Shown here: positions 8,450 to 17,642 of the stretch, in pieces | How positions within the stretch are numbered: position 1 is the first letter of the stretch | Layout of the letters: every line of letters starts with the position of its first letter | Source of the DNA: Marinospirillum minutulum DSM 6287 | GTDB taxonomy: Bacteria; Pseudomonadota; Gammaproteobacteria; Pseudomonadales; Halomonadaceae | DNA length: 64,000 bases | Direction: 5' to 3' | Assembly: GCF_000422325.1 (NCBI RefSeq) | Contig: NZ_AULO01000008.1 | Span: 186,001-250,000, forward strand | Position numbers and translations under genes: made by a program | Notes under the pieces: generated by a model | The model's input: the letters and a program-made list of their open reading frames with translations, nothing else | Databases searched by the model: none | What the model was told of the DNA's origin: nothing

Positions 8450-10154
8450 GCCCAATAAGGCAAGGCGCAACCGTGAGTGGTTGCGCCACCTAGCCTCAGC
8501 AGAAAAAAAACCTTTATTAGCCACTCGCTTGCTGGGTATGGCACAAACCCTAGCAATTATGGCGCAGTTAGCTTTAATGGCTTGGCTTATTAATGAAGTC
8601 ATCGTTAACCAACGCCCTTTAGCTGAAATTCTATCTGGCTTTGTTGGCTTGGTTTTCTTGCTGCTGCTTAGGTCCGGTTTGCAAATCTTGCAAGACTTAA
8701 CCGGACAAGCCGCCGCTAACCGTATTCGTTTAACGGTTCGTCAAACGCTTTTGCAACAACTGGCTTTATTAGGCCCAGTTCATCTAACCAATGAGTCTGC
8801 CGCAGGTTTAAGCAGTCAATGGTTAGAACAGGTTGATGCACTACAAAACTATTTTGCACGCTACCTACCCCAAATGACCCTTGCGGTTATTTCGCCCCTA
8901 TTTATTCTAATGCTTACCTTCTACCTCGATTGGGTAGCCGGTTTATTTTTACTGATTTCTGCACCCCTGATTCCCTTATTTATGGCTTTGGTCGGTATGG
9001 GTGCTGAACGCCTTAATCAGCAGCACTTTGTGTTATTAAAACGTGTTTCTGGCCAATTTTTAGATAGCGTGCGTGGTTTAACCAGCTTGCAGCTGTTTGG
9101 TTTAAGCAAGCAAGCGACTCAAGATGTTGCCTATGCTGCCGACGAATACCGCCGCATTAATATGCGTACTCTTAAGCTGGCATTTTTATCTTCCGCTGTT
9201 TTAGAGTTTTTCTCTTCTGTCGCTATTGCTGCCGTGGCTATGTATATCGGCTTTGGTTTATTGGGTTATATCAATTGGGGGCCAGCGGCAGATTTAACCC
9301 TATTTAGCGGTTTACTTATTTTATTAATGGCGCCTGAGTACTTTCAACCACTCAGAGTTTTAGCGCAGTTTTACCACGATAGAGCATCGGCTTTAGGCGC
9401 TGCGGATAGCTTGATCGATTTGTTAGAAGCTCAGCCTCACAGCCAGCCAAGCACTTCTGCTGAAAATAAAACAGTTAGCTCAGACAGTTCGCTTGTTTTG
9501 GAAGCCAAAGATATAACCCTAAGTTACCCAGGGCGTGGGCAGGTTTTAGCGCCGACTAGCTTTAAACTAGCCAAGGGTGAACTGCTCTTAATTACTGGGC
9601 GAACTGGAAGCGGTAAATCTTCATTACTGCATTTAATTGCTGGTTTTATGCAACCCAGCAGCGGTCAGTTATTAGTGAATGGAAAAGCAGCCGGTAGCGA
9701 AGCCTTAATTTGGATGCACCAACAAGCCTTTATTATTAATGCCAGCTGGGCAGATAACTTACGCTTAGCCGCCCCCCATGCCAGTGAAGAAGCCTTATTA
9801 AAAGCCGTTACAGCAGTGGGTTTAGCACCTTTATTAGCCCAACAAAAAGACGGATTAAATACTCTACTCTTAGAAAGAGGCAAAAGCCTTTCTGGCGGAC
9901 AAGCGCAGCGCTTAGCCTTAGCTAGAGCCTTATTAACACCTTCGCAACTGGTGCTATTAGATGAACCCACTGCTAGCTTAGATGCACGCAGCCGTAAGCA
10001 AATTTATGCCACGCTTGAAGCGTTAAAAGCCCAAGGTTGTACTTTAATTATCGCCAGCCACGAACCAGAATTAGAAGCCTTTGCTGACCAGCGCTTAGAA
10101 TTGACAGACCAACACCTAGCACAGCCCACAGGAGTTGCTCATGCACCCGCTTAA
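8436..10154 (+). CDS. cydD: CydD subunit of the heterodimeric thiol (cysteine/glutathione) ABC exporter
   Basis: One half of the CydDC exporter that moves cysteine/glutathione to the periplasm and is needed to assemble cytochrome bd. The roughly 570-residue protein has an N-terminal six-helix exporter domain with the CydD-typical FARYLPQMTLAVISPLFIL and LIPLFMALVGMGAERLNQ, then an ATPase with Walker A GRTGSGKSS, signature LSGGQAQRLALARAL and Walker B LVLLDEPTAS. The start is unusual: no ATG or GTG exists between an in-frame TGA (8424-8426) and the conserved N-terminus. TTG at 8436 is the only conventional option, with AAGGTG 10 bases upstream. An ATC at 8442 sits 6 bases after AGGAG, exactly the spacing used by cydC. 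Confidence 0.9.
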   Translation: MAITKPNKARRNREWLRHLASAEKKPLLATRLLGMAQTLAIMAQLALMAWLINEVIVNQRPLAEILSGFVGLVFLLLLRSGLQILQDLTGQAAANRIRLTVRQTLLQQLALLGPVHLTNESAAGLSSQWLEQVDALQNYFARYLPQMTLAVISPLFILMLTFYLDWVAGLFLLISAPLIPLFMALVGMGAERLNQQHFVLLKRVSGQFLDSVRGLTSLQLFGLSKQATQDVAYAADEYRRINMRTLKLAFLSSAVLEFFSSVAIAAVAMYIGFGLLGYINWGPAADLTLFSGLLILLMAPEYFQPLRVLAQFYHDRASALGAADSLIDLLEAQPHSQPSTSAENKTVSSDSSLVLEAKDITLSYPGRGQVLAPTSFKLAKGELLLITGRTGSGKSSLLHLIAGFMQPSSGQLLVNGKAAGSEALIWMHQQAFIINASWADNLRLAAPHASEEALLKAVTAVGLAPLLAQQKDGLNTLLLERGKSLSGGQAQRLALARALLTPSQLVLLDEPTASLDARSRKQIYATLEALKAQGCTLIIASHEPELEAFADQRLELTDQHLAQPTGVAHAPA

Positions 10155-11844
10155 GCCTTGGCTAAACCTTATGTTACAGGATAAAAAGCGCCTATTGATT
10201 GGGGCTTTTTTACTGCTGATTACCTACCTTTCTGCTATAGGTTTACTGGCACTCTCGGGTTGGTTTATTACTGCTACCAGTGTAACCGCCCTAGCTTGGG
10301 CGGCAGGCATTGCCATTAATTTAGATATTTATAGCCCAGGTGGCGGCATACGTTTTTTTGCTTTATCACGCACGGTAGCTCGCTACACTGAAAGGGTTTA
10401 CAACCACGATACAGTGTTACGTTTACTCGCAAAATTGCGTACCCGCCTGTTTAAAAACCTAACCCTTTTAGATGACCAAACTGCCGCTAAATTTCGTGCT
10501 TCGCAATGGGTAAACCGCTTAATTACTGATGTTGATACCCTAGATAATCTTTACCTAAGACTCTTAGCACCGCCTTTAGTGGCTTTATTAACGGTTATTC
10601 TGCTGGTGGGCTTTTTAGCTTTCTTTCATTTGCAATTGGCCGGTTTAGCCGCGCTGATGCTTTTACTTACTTTGGGCATTAGCACTTGGGGCATGGCGCA
10701 AGCGGGTAAAGCCGTTAGTTACCGCTTAGTTGCCCAGCAAGAAGCACAACGTAGCTTGTTGGTTGAACAAATTGAAGGTTTAGGCGAACTGCAAGCCAGC
10801 CATAGTTTGGCAAATCACCAAACACAATTAATCACTGCCCAACAAACAGAAATGCGTGACCAACAACGACTTCAGCAGGTGGCAGCTTGGGGCGCTGGTT
10901 TACAAACCCTGTTACTCCAATTAATGGCTGCAGCTTGTTTACTACTGGCTGCTGAAGCTTATCAACAAGGCTGGTTAACTGGCCCGATGATGGTGCTTAT
11001 TCCCTTAGCCCTGATGGCTTTACAGGAAGTCTTCTTAAACTTACCTGCTGCTTTTGCAAGCTATGGTGCCACCCTTGCTGCGGCACAACGTTTGAATAAA
11101 ACTGAAAGCTTACAAAGCCATTTAGTTAGCCCTAGTCAGCCACAAGCATTACCATCGAACTCTACCCTTCCCTACAGTCTGCACTGGCAAAATATTGGTG
11201 TAAAACTAGGTAATCAGCAGGTGTTTAATAACATTAACCTGAGTCTTAAAGCCGGTGAAAAATTAGCATTGCTGGGTGAATCCGGTTTAGGTAAAAGCAC
11301 CCTAGCCCGTTTAGCCGCCAGATTAAGCGACCCACAAGCCGGTGAAATGCTAGTAGAAGCAGACGGTAAGCAGGTGAATTTAAAAGATTTAAGCCTCGCT
11401 GACTGGCAAGCGCAAATTGGCTACCTAACCCAGCAGTCAGATTTATTCGCCACCTCAATAGCAGAAAATCTTCGCCTAGCCAAAGCCGAAGCTACCGATG
11501 CCGAGCTTTGGGAAGTATTAGAACTGGTCGACCTTAAACAAGAAGTCAGCGATTTTCCACAAAAGCTAAATACTTGGGTAGGCGAAACTGGCCGCCAGCT
11601 TTCAGGTGGGCAAGCAAGGCGCTTAGCTTTGGCAAGAGTGATTCTAAAAGACCCCGCAGTGGTTATTTTAGATGAACCTTTTAGTAGCCTAGACCGAGCC
11701 ACCCAAGCCGTTATTCGCCCAAAACTGGATGCCTGGCTAGCAGGGCGCACAGCCTTGCTCTTGGCCCATGACTTGAACGCCTTACCAGCCAGTGATCGGC
11801 ACATTTACTTACAAGACCTACAAAACAATGTGTTGTTAGGCTAG
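10141..11844 (+). CDS. cydC: CydC subunit of the heterodimeric thiol ABC exporter
   Basis: Partner of CydD. The 567-residue protein has an N-terminal exporter domain with LLALSGWFITATSVTALAWA (typical of CydC near residue 30) and RTVARYTERVYNHD, followed by an ATPase with Walker A GESGLGKST, signature LSGGQARRLALARVIL and Walker B VVILDEPFSSLD. I place the start at ATG 10141, six bases after AGGAG (10130-10134), rather than at the in-frame TTG at 10135 that touches the ribosome site. It overlaps the end of cydD by 14 bases. Its location after cydABD fixes its role in bd-oxidase assembly. Confidence 0.92.
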   Translation: MHPLKPWLNLMLQDKKRLLIGAFLLLITYLSAIGLLALSGWFITATSVTALAWAAGIAINLDIYSPGGGIRFFALSRTVARYTERVYNHDTVLRLLAKLRTRLFKNLTLLDDQTAAKFRASQWVNRLITDVDTLDNLYLRLLAPPLVALLTVILLVGFLAFFHLQLAGLAALMLLLTLGISTWGMAQAGKAVSYRLVAQQEAQRSLLVEQIEGLGELQASHSLANHQTQLITAQQTEMRDQQRLQQVAAWGAGLQTLLLQLMAAACLLLAAEAYQQGWLTGPMMVLIPLALMALQEVFLNLPAAFASYGATLAAAQRLNKTESLQSHLVSPSQPQALPSNSTLPYSLHWQNIGVKLGNQQVFNNINLSLKAGEKLALLGESGLGKSTLARLAARLSDPQAGEMLVEADGKQVNLKDLSLADWQAQIGYLTQQSDLFATSIAENLRLAKAEATDAELWEVLELVDLKQEVSDFPQKLNTWVGETGRQLSGGQARRLALARVILKDPAVVILDEPFSSLDRATQAVIRPKLDAWLAGRTALLLAHDLNALPASDRHIYLQDLQNNVLLG

Positions 11845-11910
11845 CAACAAACTTTTGCTGAACAGGCTATACTGGTTCGTTTTATCGCCTAGTATTTGTT
11901 GGAGTAGGAA

Positions 11911-13257
11911 ATGGCTTTTCGTTTTCGCAATAGCATCCGCATTGCACCGGGTATTCGCCTTAATCTTGGCAAACGTGGTGTGAGTGTTTCCGCTGGTGTA
12001 AGGGGAGCAACCGTTACTGCTGGCAGTAAAGGTGTTTATGGCAATCTAGGGCTTCCAGGGACAGGCTTGTCTTATCGCACCCGCCTAGATAAAAGCGTTA
12101 ACCAGCGCAAACGTGCCGAGCAAGAAGAAAAACGTCAAAACCGTTTAGAGCGACAGCAAGTTGCTTTAGAAAACAACCCTGACCTAGCCGAACTTACCTT
12201 AGACCTAGACGAGAAAGGTAACCTACTTTTAAGCACTGCAAATGGAGCGCCTTTAGCAAATGAAGAAAGGCGCAAACTCCTACTTAACTTCAATGCCGAA
12301 ATTCAAGAATGGCTAGAAGAGCAAATGGAAATAATTAATGGTGATATCGACCTACTGGTTAACCCTCATCTCGATATTTTAACGCCAGATACCACCTCGC
12401 TTCGCCACCAGATAGAGCCTTTTCCTGAACCTCACCCTGAACAACCAAAGTTTGCAGAAGCCCCTAAAGCGCCTGTAAAACCAAATGCACCAGAGCTTAC
12501 TTGGAAAGATAAAATTATTCCTGGGCGTAAAGCTAAAATTCTTACTGAGTGGCAAGCCCAAGTGAAAGCTTGGCAAGAAGCCTACCAAGCCTGGGAAGCA
12601 GAAAAAGCCCGTTTAGAAACAGAACAAGCAGAACCCCGAGCAGCCTACCAAGCAGAGCTAACCGCTTGGCGCGAGCGCAAGCAGGTTCATGATATTGAAC
12701 AAAGAGAATTAGCCGATACTTTTGCTGATCGCCTAAAGTCAGATACCCAAGTAATGACCGAAGTATTAAAAGCTGAACTCAATGCCTTAGATTGGGCTAG
12801 AGAAACGCTAATCGACTTTGAGTTAGATGAAAGCGGCAAATATTTAAAGTTAGACGTTGATTTACCAGAAATTGAAATGCTACCCACCCAAGAAGCACGT
12901 ATGGGTGTACGCGATTTAAGACTGGTAATTACCGACAAGAGCGCCACCCAAATTCGCCGTGATTATGCGCGTCACGTGCATGGCGTGGTACTACGCATTA
13001 TAGGCACGGCTTTTCACACCCTGCCTAGCCTAGAAGAGCTGGTTATTTCTGGCTACAGCCAACGACCTAACCCAGCCACTGGCAAGATTCAAGATGACTA
13101 CCTTTTTGCCGCAAGGGTTAAACGCACTGTGTTTGCTGAAATTAACTTCCACAACCTAAAAGAAGTAGATCCAGTCATAGCACTAGAGCGGTTTGAGCTG
13201 GTTAGAAACATGAGTAAAACAGGTATTTTTCAACCCATAGAGCCTTTAGATAACTAA
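11911..13257 (+). CDS. DUF4236 domain protein with long coiled-coil and C-terminal extension
   Basis: The first 60 residues match DUF4236: FRFRNSIRIAPGIRLNLGKR followed by glycine-rich GVSVSAGVRGATVTAGSKG and NLGLPGTGLSYRT. The domain's function is unknown. The remaining ~390 residues are not a family I recognise. They contain a charged helical stretch (about 70-115), a proline-rich segment (PEPHPEQPKFAEAPKAPVKP near 172) and a long Glu/Ala/Gln helix likely to be coiled coil (about 205-280), then a mixed globular C-terminus. There is no signal peptide or membrane helix. GGAG precedes the ATG. It is downstream of cydC by 66 bases and its stop overlaps that of the convergent HD-GYP gene by three bases. 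Confidence 0.75.
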   Translation: MAFRFRNSIRIAPGIRLNLGKRGVSVSAGVRGATVTAGSKGVYGNLGLPGTGLSYRTRLDKSVNQRKRAEQEEKRQNRLERQQVALENNPDLAELTLDLDEKGNLLLSTANGAPLANEERRKLLLNFNAEIQEWLEEQMEIINGDIDLLVNPHLDILTPDTTSLRHQIEPFPEPHPEQPKFAEAPKAPVKPNAPELTWKDKIIPGRKAKILTEWQAQVKAWQEAYQAWEAEKARLETEQAEPRAAYQAELTAWRERKQVHDIEQRELADTFADRLKSDTQVMTEVLKAELNALDWARETLIDFELDESGKYLKLDVDLPEIEMLPTQEARMGVRDLRLVITDKSATQIRRDYARHVHGVVLRIIGTAFHTLPSLEELVISGYSQRPNPATGKIQDDYLFAARVKRTVFAEINFHNLKEVDPVIALERFELVRNMSKTGIFQPIEPLDN

Positions 13258-14978
13258 ATGGGGCCTAAAGTACCTTTTATTTTACCTAGTTTAGCAAAGT
13301 CAGCAGGCGTATTAACTCGCCTGCCTTGAATGACCTCTGTGGGGTGTTTTGCTGATTTAAGCAGCATAACTTCAAGAATTTCACCCTGCTTACCCACCTC
13401 TGTAACACAAGCAACAAAGCCACCACTGTAAACCACACGACTGGCTAAAGGGCGTAAACCAAAATGTTGCACAAAGTAGCGCAGCATAGGTAAATCAAAC
13501 CATTGCTGGTGTTTATGCACCCACTTGTAGGCATCGCGCCAACGCATAGCTGGGTCGTTATAACCATGAACCAAGCAATCTAACACCTTGCATACCGCCA
13601 CTAGGCGTGACAAAGCATCAAGTTTTTCTTGCTTAAGCCCTCGAGGATAACCAGAACCATCAAGCCGTTCATTGGCATTCACTAATAAAGACTCACCAAT
13701 AGAAGGCGGAATCCAACGTAAAGCAGTAGCTGCCCTAAGCAGTTGAATTTGGTTATGCTTCATTAGTCTTAGTTTTTCTGCAGGCAGCTTTAATGGGTTA
13801 AAACAAGGCTGCTCACTAACAAACAGTTTGCCTAAGTCATGTATTAATAAAGACATCATTACAGGTAATTCCATACCGCGACGAATACCCATTTTAAATG
13901 CCAAAGGAAAACAATGACTAATTACCCGCAGGGTATGCAAAATAACTGGATTAATAGCTGGGTAGGACTGTTGTAAAGCAAGCCGAGTGGTATTGCCATG
14001 AGTATCCAAGGCTTCTATAAACTCTATAGCCAAGGGTTTAAATCTATTTGCTTCTAGCTTTTGATTCATTGCCAGCAACAAGGCTTGAAGTGCTAGCTGG
14101 TCAGCCAAGGCTTTAATTTTTAGCTGAGCAGCCTTAGGGACTATTCTATCGGTAATGGAGGTAACTTTGCTTCTTTGATGTGCTTTTTTCGGCTGATTCG
14201 TTTCACCGACATCAAAAAGGCTAGATTTATGCTTAACAGTACGCTCTACATTACTTAACCTAGCTACTTCTCTTTCTATTTCAAAGGCATAGTGCATAAA
14301 TGCCTTTTCTTCTTGCAAGCTTTCATGTTGAAAATGACAGCCAACCAAAGCATATAAAAAGCTATTTTGCGGCTGTAAATAGGTCATTTCAAAAGGCGTG
14401 GTTAGTGTTTTGCCATTAGGAAAAGTAATAGTAATACGCAAGGGTTGTTCTAGTGGACGAAGTAGGTGCAAAGCCAACTGAGGAGACAGAGCAACCCGAC
14501 AACCACCAGCAGAATAATCTTCTAACCTACCTGAAATTGTTAGGTTATCTAGGTGTAGACTTACCGGCAGAACTAGGTGAGTACCTAGGTAAATACGGAA
14601 ATATTCACGGTTAAATACTTTAGTAAGCTGCTTGGGCATTTCTAAGATTAAAGTAAGTTTATCTTCACCAAGTTCAGTATACAGCACCGCTAAGCTATTA
14701 CTTTCATGTAGCAGGTTACGGTGCTTAGTTACTAGCCGAAATAAAGACCAACCTGCCCAAGTATTAATTTCTTTGTTATCCCCACGCAACTGAACTTTTA
14801 AGCAGTTTTTTTCTCGATCAACCACCAAGCGTGAAATATTAACTGGCTCAGCAACAGCCTCTTGGTTGTCGTTTACCAAAGGTTGCAGCCTCATACCCTG
14901 CTGCGAGCTTGCTGCATCTAATACTCGCTTAAGCACTAAGCCCGTTAAGCTATCAGAAATCATTTTTTTCTTTTGCAT
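13254..14978 (-). CDS. PilZ domain plus degenerate HD-GYP domain protein
   Basis: Predicted c-di-GMP-responsive protein. A PilZ-type site is visible: R124-E-Y-F-R128 (RxxxR) and D154-x-S156-x-x-G159. After a linker comes an HD-GYP-like domain (about 320-510) with H380-D381, H408 and D440-G-S-G-Y-P445. However, the metal-binding HHE triad reads A435-N436-E437, and the later D-x2-x-D metal site reads K464-V-L-D467, so key ligands are missing. Phosphodiesterase activity is therefore doubtful; it may be a binding effector. I prefer ATG at 14978; a longer frame starts at TTG 15002 with no better ribosome site. Numbering is from 14978. It stands alone and converges on the DUF4236 gene. Confidence 0.8.
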   Translation of the reverse strand: MQKKKMISDSLTGLVLKRVLDAASSQQGMRLQPLVNDNQEAVAEPVNISRLVVDREKNCLKVQLRGDNKEINTWAGWSLFRLVTKHRNLLHESNSLAVLYTELGEDKLTLILEMPKQLTKVFNREYFRIYLGTHLVLPVSLHLDNLTISGRLEDYSAGGCRVALSPQLALHLLRPLEQPLRITITFPNGKTLTTPFEMTYLQPQNSFLYALVGCHFQHESLQEEKAFMHYAFEIEREVARLSNVERTVKHKSSLFDVGETNQPKKAHQRSKVTSITDRIVPKAAQLKIKALADQLALQALLLAMNQKLEANRFKPLAIEFIEALDTHGNTTRLALQQSYPAINPVILHTLRVISHCFPLAFKMGIRRGMELPVMMSLLIHDLGKLFVSEQPCFNPLKLPAEKLRLMKHNQIQLLRAATALRWIPPSIGESLLVNANERLDGSGYPRGLKQEKLDALSRLVAVCKVLDCLVHGYNDPAMRWRDAYKWVHKHQQWFDLPMLRYFVQHFGLRPLASRVVYSGGFVACVTEVGKQGEILEVMLLKSAKHPTEVIQGRRVNTPADFAKLGKIKGTLGPI

Positions 14979-15132
14979 TGAACTACTTACCCAATTACCC
15001 AACTAAACTAAGACTAAGGGAAGCCAAACATTTTAGCTAGCCTTGTTAGGCTACACATCAATTAGAAAAAACTGATACAATGAATTTATTGAAAAAGCAA
15101 AAAAATATTACTAACACTATTAGGAATTAATT

Positions 15133-15447
15133 ATGCCAAAACTTTTACAAGTAGACTTTCCCTTCACTGGCCCTTTTGGTGAAGAAATGACTAAAGCTCT
15201 CCAAGGCCTAGCTGAATCTATCACCCAAGAGCCTGGCTTTATTTGGAAGATTTGGACAGAGAATGAAAGCTTAAAAGAAGCAGGAGGTATCTACCTTTTT
15301 GAAAGTGAAGCAACCGCACAAGCTTACCTTGAAATGCATAGCGCACGCTTAAAAGAGCTGGGTGTTCCAGAAGTTAGAGGCCGTATTTATGATGTGAATG
15401 CAGACTTGTCTAAAATTACTCAAGCTGCAGCAATGCTAGGCAGTTAA
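15133..15447 (+). CDS. YdhR-like small monooxygenase-fold protein
   Basis: A 104-residue protein of the YdhR family, a ferredoxin-like dimeric alpha-beta barrel fold related to small monooxygenases. Recognisable are the start [16 protein letters not shown], then [33 protein letters not shown] and the [18 protein letters not shown] tail. Length matches E. coli YdhR (about 100). Enzymatic activity in this family has not been firmly shown. It is a single gene with its own terminator; the ATG follows TTAGGAATTA. Confidence 0.8.
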   Translation: MPKLLQVDFPFTGPFGEEMTKALQGLAESITQEPGFIWKIWTENESLKEAGGIYLFESEATAQAYLEMHSARLKELGVPEVRGRIYDVNADLSKITQAAAMLGS

Positions 15448-15458
15448 TCTTTTTATTT

Positions 15459-15490
15459 TAAGCCACTGGCAAACTTGCTAGTGGCTTATT
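15459..15490 (+). terminator. Rho-independent terminator of the YdhR-like gene
   Basis: TAAGCCACT (15459-15467) pairs with AGTGGCTTA (15480-15488), and the inside continues as GCAA-AC-TTGC, a long near-perfect hairpin. It is followed by TTTCATTT on the plus strand. The flank on the other side is A-rich when read leftward, so it terminates rightward transcription. Confidence 0.75.
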
Positions 15491-15497
15491 TCATTTG

Positions 15498-16397
15498 TTA
15501 GTTAGATTCAGTGTCAATTTTAACAGCAGGTGTTGCTTGAAAATCGCCATCGGCAGCTACTAGCTGATTTTCTTCACACCGCATTATAAAACTAATGGGG
15601 CTGTTTTCTGCGTCTTTCTGCACGAGTAATTCCAATAAGTCGCCACTGAGTAGCGCATTATTAAGCTGGGCTTTTTTGCCATTAACCCAGGCCTTACCCT
15701 TAACCCTTTGGTATTTTTGCTGTAGCTCAACCTTGTAGGTATCACCATTAGCTGCTTGCCACTGCCAAATACCCGCTACTTTTGCTGGAACTAGCCACTT
15801 AAACAGGTTAATGCCACTAAAGCTTTTTCTTTCATCGGGTCGCCAGTCACCCATATCAAAAGCATGTGAGACAATTCGTGTGCCTGGGCGTAATTCATTT
15901 AATAGCCTTGGCCTAAGTTCAACATTCACTAAATCTAGTAAATAAAGCGTAACCACTGTGGCTTGGCTAAAGTCAGCTTCTAGTAAATCATCTTCTATGA
16001 AGTCAACCATAAACTCTACGCCTGTATTACCTGCGTACTCCATCGCTTCTGCAATGCGCATAGGGTCCATATCTATTCCTATACCTCGTGCATTTCTGTC
16101 TAGGGCGGCAGCAACAACTATGCGCCCATCACCACAACCTAAGTCATAAAGCAGGTCTTTATTGTTCACTTCAGCTAAATCTAGCATGGCCTGTACTACC
16201 TTTTCATCGGTAGGCACAAAGGGCACATCTAGAAAGGTTTCGGGCTCTTCAAGGGAGTAATCATCAAAGTCTAGGTCTCTAAAATCTGGATCAGACAAGG
16301 TATAATCATCTAAACCATAGTTAGAGTCGCCAAGCTCCTGCTCGTCGATTAAGTAGTTATCGGTATCAAACGCTAGGTCTCTGTACAAGGAATGCAC
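15498..16397 (-). CDS. Class I SAM-dependent methyltransferase with acidic N-terminal extension
   Basis: The 299-residue protein has a Rossmann methyltransferase core: motif I LLYDLGCGDGRIVVAAAL near residue 79, then GIGIDMDPMRI and the motif IV/V area VVTLYLLDLVN. The spacing resembles the small bacterial methyltransferases related to the Dot1/PrmA group; the substrate is unknown. The first 60 residues are strikingly acidic and repetitive (LDDYTLSDPDF, LDFDDYSLEEPETF) and probably flexible. The C-terminal third is extra and unassigned. Start is GTG at 16397; no good ribosome site is visible. It lies 17 bases after zapE on the same strand and is likely co-transcribed. Confidence 0.8.
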   Translation of the reverse strand: MHSLYRDLAFDTDNYLIDEQELGDSNYGLDDYTLSDPDFRDLDFDDYSLEEPETFLDVPFVPTDEKVVQAMLDLAEVNNKDLLYDLGCGDGRIVVAAALDRNARGIGIDMDPMRIAEAMEYAGNTGVEFMVDFIEDDLLEADFSQATVVTLYLLDLVNVELRPRLLNELRPGTRIVSHAFDMGDWRPDERKSFSGINLFKWLVPAKVAGIWQWQAANGDTYKVELQQKYQRVKGKAWVNGKKAQLNNALLSGDLLELLVQKDAENSPISFIMRCEENQLVAADGDFQATPAVKIDTESN

Positions 16398-16414
16398 CTG
16401 AATAGTAAAAGGAG

Positions 16415-17536
16415 TTAGATTTTTTGAGCAAAACGCTGCAATTGCATTTCTTGCAAACGACTTAACGCACGTCGAAATGGAAAAGCCAACGCACCTTCAG
16501 GATAAAGCTCATCAAGTGGTACTGCAGCTTCTATATAAAGTGGTACGCCTCGGTCATAACATTCATCAACTAGGGCAATAAAGCGCCTAACGCCATCATC
16601 TTGATGGGTAAGACTAGGTAACTTTCGATCACCTGCTTCTACAAGTTTAGCGGCATCTTCTGTACCACGCGCTATCTCTTTTTGTTTTTCTGCACCAGTT
16701 AACGCTGGCACCTGACCTAACAAAATATGGCTAAACCTATCGCAAAGTTCTATAAAATCAACCGCTGCAAAGACTTGCTCACAAAGGTCTTTATAGTTAC
16801 ACCATAACACTCGCTGACTACGTAAAGCCAATTTCAAATACCTATCACCCAGCAGCAGGGGTTGGCTAACTATCTGTTTTACTGGTTCTTTTTCAGTTAA
16901 TTCAGCAAAAACTTCTGCCAAGGCTTGGGGTGCATTAATCCAGTAGCGCTGCTTGCTTGCGCCTGGGTGCAAACGGTGATCTGTACCGCCATCAACACTT
17001 AAAATTTGCATGTTTTGTTCTATTGCAGCTATGGCAGGCAAGAGTTGTTCACGATTAAAACCATGTTCATAGAGGTTTTGTGGTGGCTGGTTAGAGGTAA
17101 CCACTAGCACTAGCCCTTCAGTAAATAACTGCTGAAATAAGCGACTCAGTAACATAACATCGCCTATATCACTTATAAACAACTCATCAAAACATAAAAC
17201 CTTAACTTCCTTGGCTAGCTCTCTGGCAACCAAGCCCAAGGGGTCTTCTTGCCCCGTTAATTGAAATAGGCGCTTGTGTAGCCAACGCATAAAATGATGA
17301 AAATGTAAGCGCTTAGCTGGTACTTCTAGACCTTGATAAAAACTATCCATTAACCAAGTTTTACCCCGACCAACTGGCCCCCAAAGGTAAATACCCTGTG
17401 CTACTTGTGTAGCTGGCTCTGCTGAATGAAGTGCTTGGTAGCAACGCTCTAAATTTTGCACTACAAGGTACTGAGCGGCATCCTCTTTAAATCCTTTAGC
17501 GAGGGCTTGCTGGTAAACAACAAAAGGAGAAAGCAC
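16415..17536 (-). CDS. zapE: Cell-division ATPase ZapE (AFG1-like)
   Basis: P-loop ATPase of the AFG1/LACE1 family; in E. coli ZapE binds FtsZ and helps division under stress or low oxygen. The 373-residue protein shows Walker A GPVGRGKTW near residue 54, Walker B VLCFDELFISDIGDVMLL near residue 112 and the sensor-like VVTSNQPPQNLYEHGFNRE, which includes the family's NLYxxGLxRxxFLPxI region. C-terminal FRRALSRLQEMQ is typical. Length matches E. coli (375). Start is GTG at 17536, eight bases after AAGGAA; an ATG five bases upstream is out of frame. Confidence 0.9.
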   Translation of the reverse strand: MLSPFVVYQQALAKGFKEDAAQYLVVQNLERCYQALHSAEPATQVAQGIYLWGPVGRGKTWLMDSFYQGLEVPAKRLHFHHFMRWLHKRLFQLTGQEDPLGLVARELAKEVKVLCFDELFISDIGDVMLLSRLFQQLFTEGLVLVVTSNQPPQNLYEHGFNREQLLPAIAAIEQNMQILSVDGGTDHRLHPGASKQRYWINAPQALAEVFAELTEKEPVKQIVSQPLLLGDRYLKLALRSQRVLWCNYKDLCEQVFAAVDFIELCDRFSHILLGQVPALTGAEKQKEIARGTEDAAKLVEAGDRKLPSLTHQDDGVRRFIALVDECYDRGVPLYIEAAVPLDELYPEGALAFPFRRALSRLQEMQLQRFAQKI

Positions 17537-17642
17537 AGCATTAGTTCCTTATTTTTAGCCTTTTAGATGAAATCAACATAAACTAGTTTTTTAAAATTAA
17601 ATTTATCATAAGTACCACTTTTGTACTTTTAGAGATAACTTG

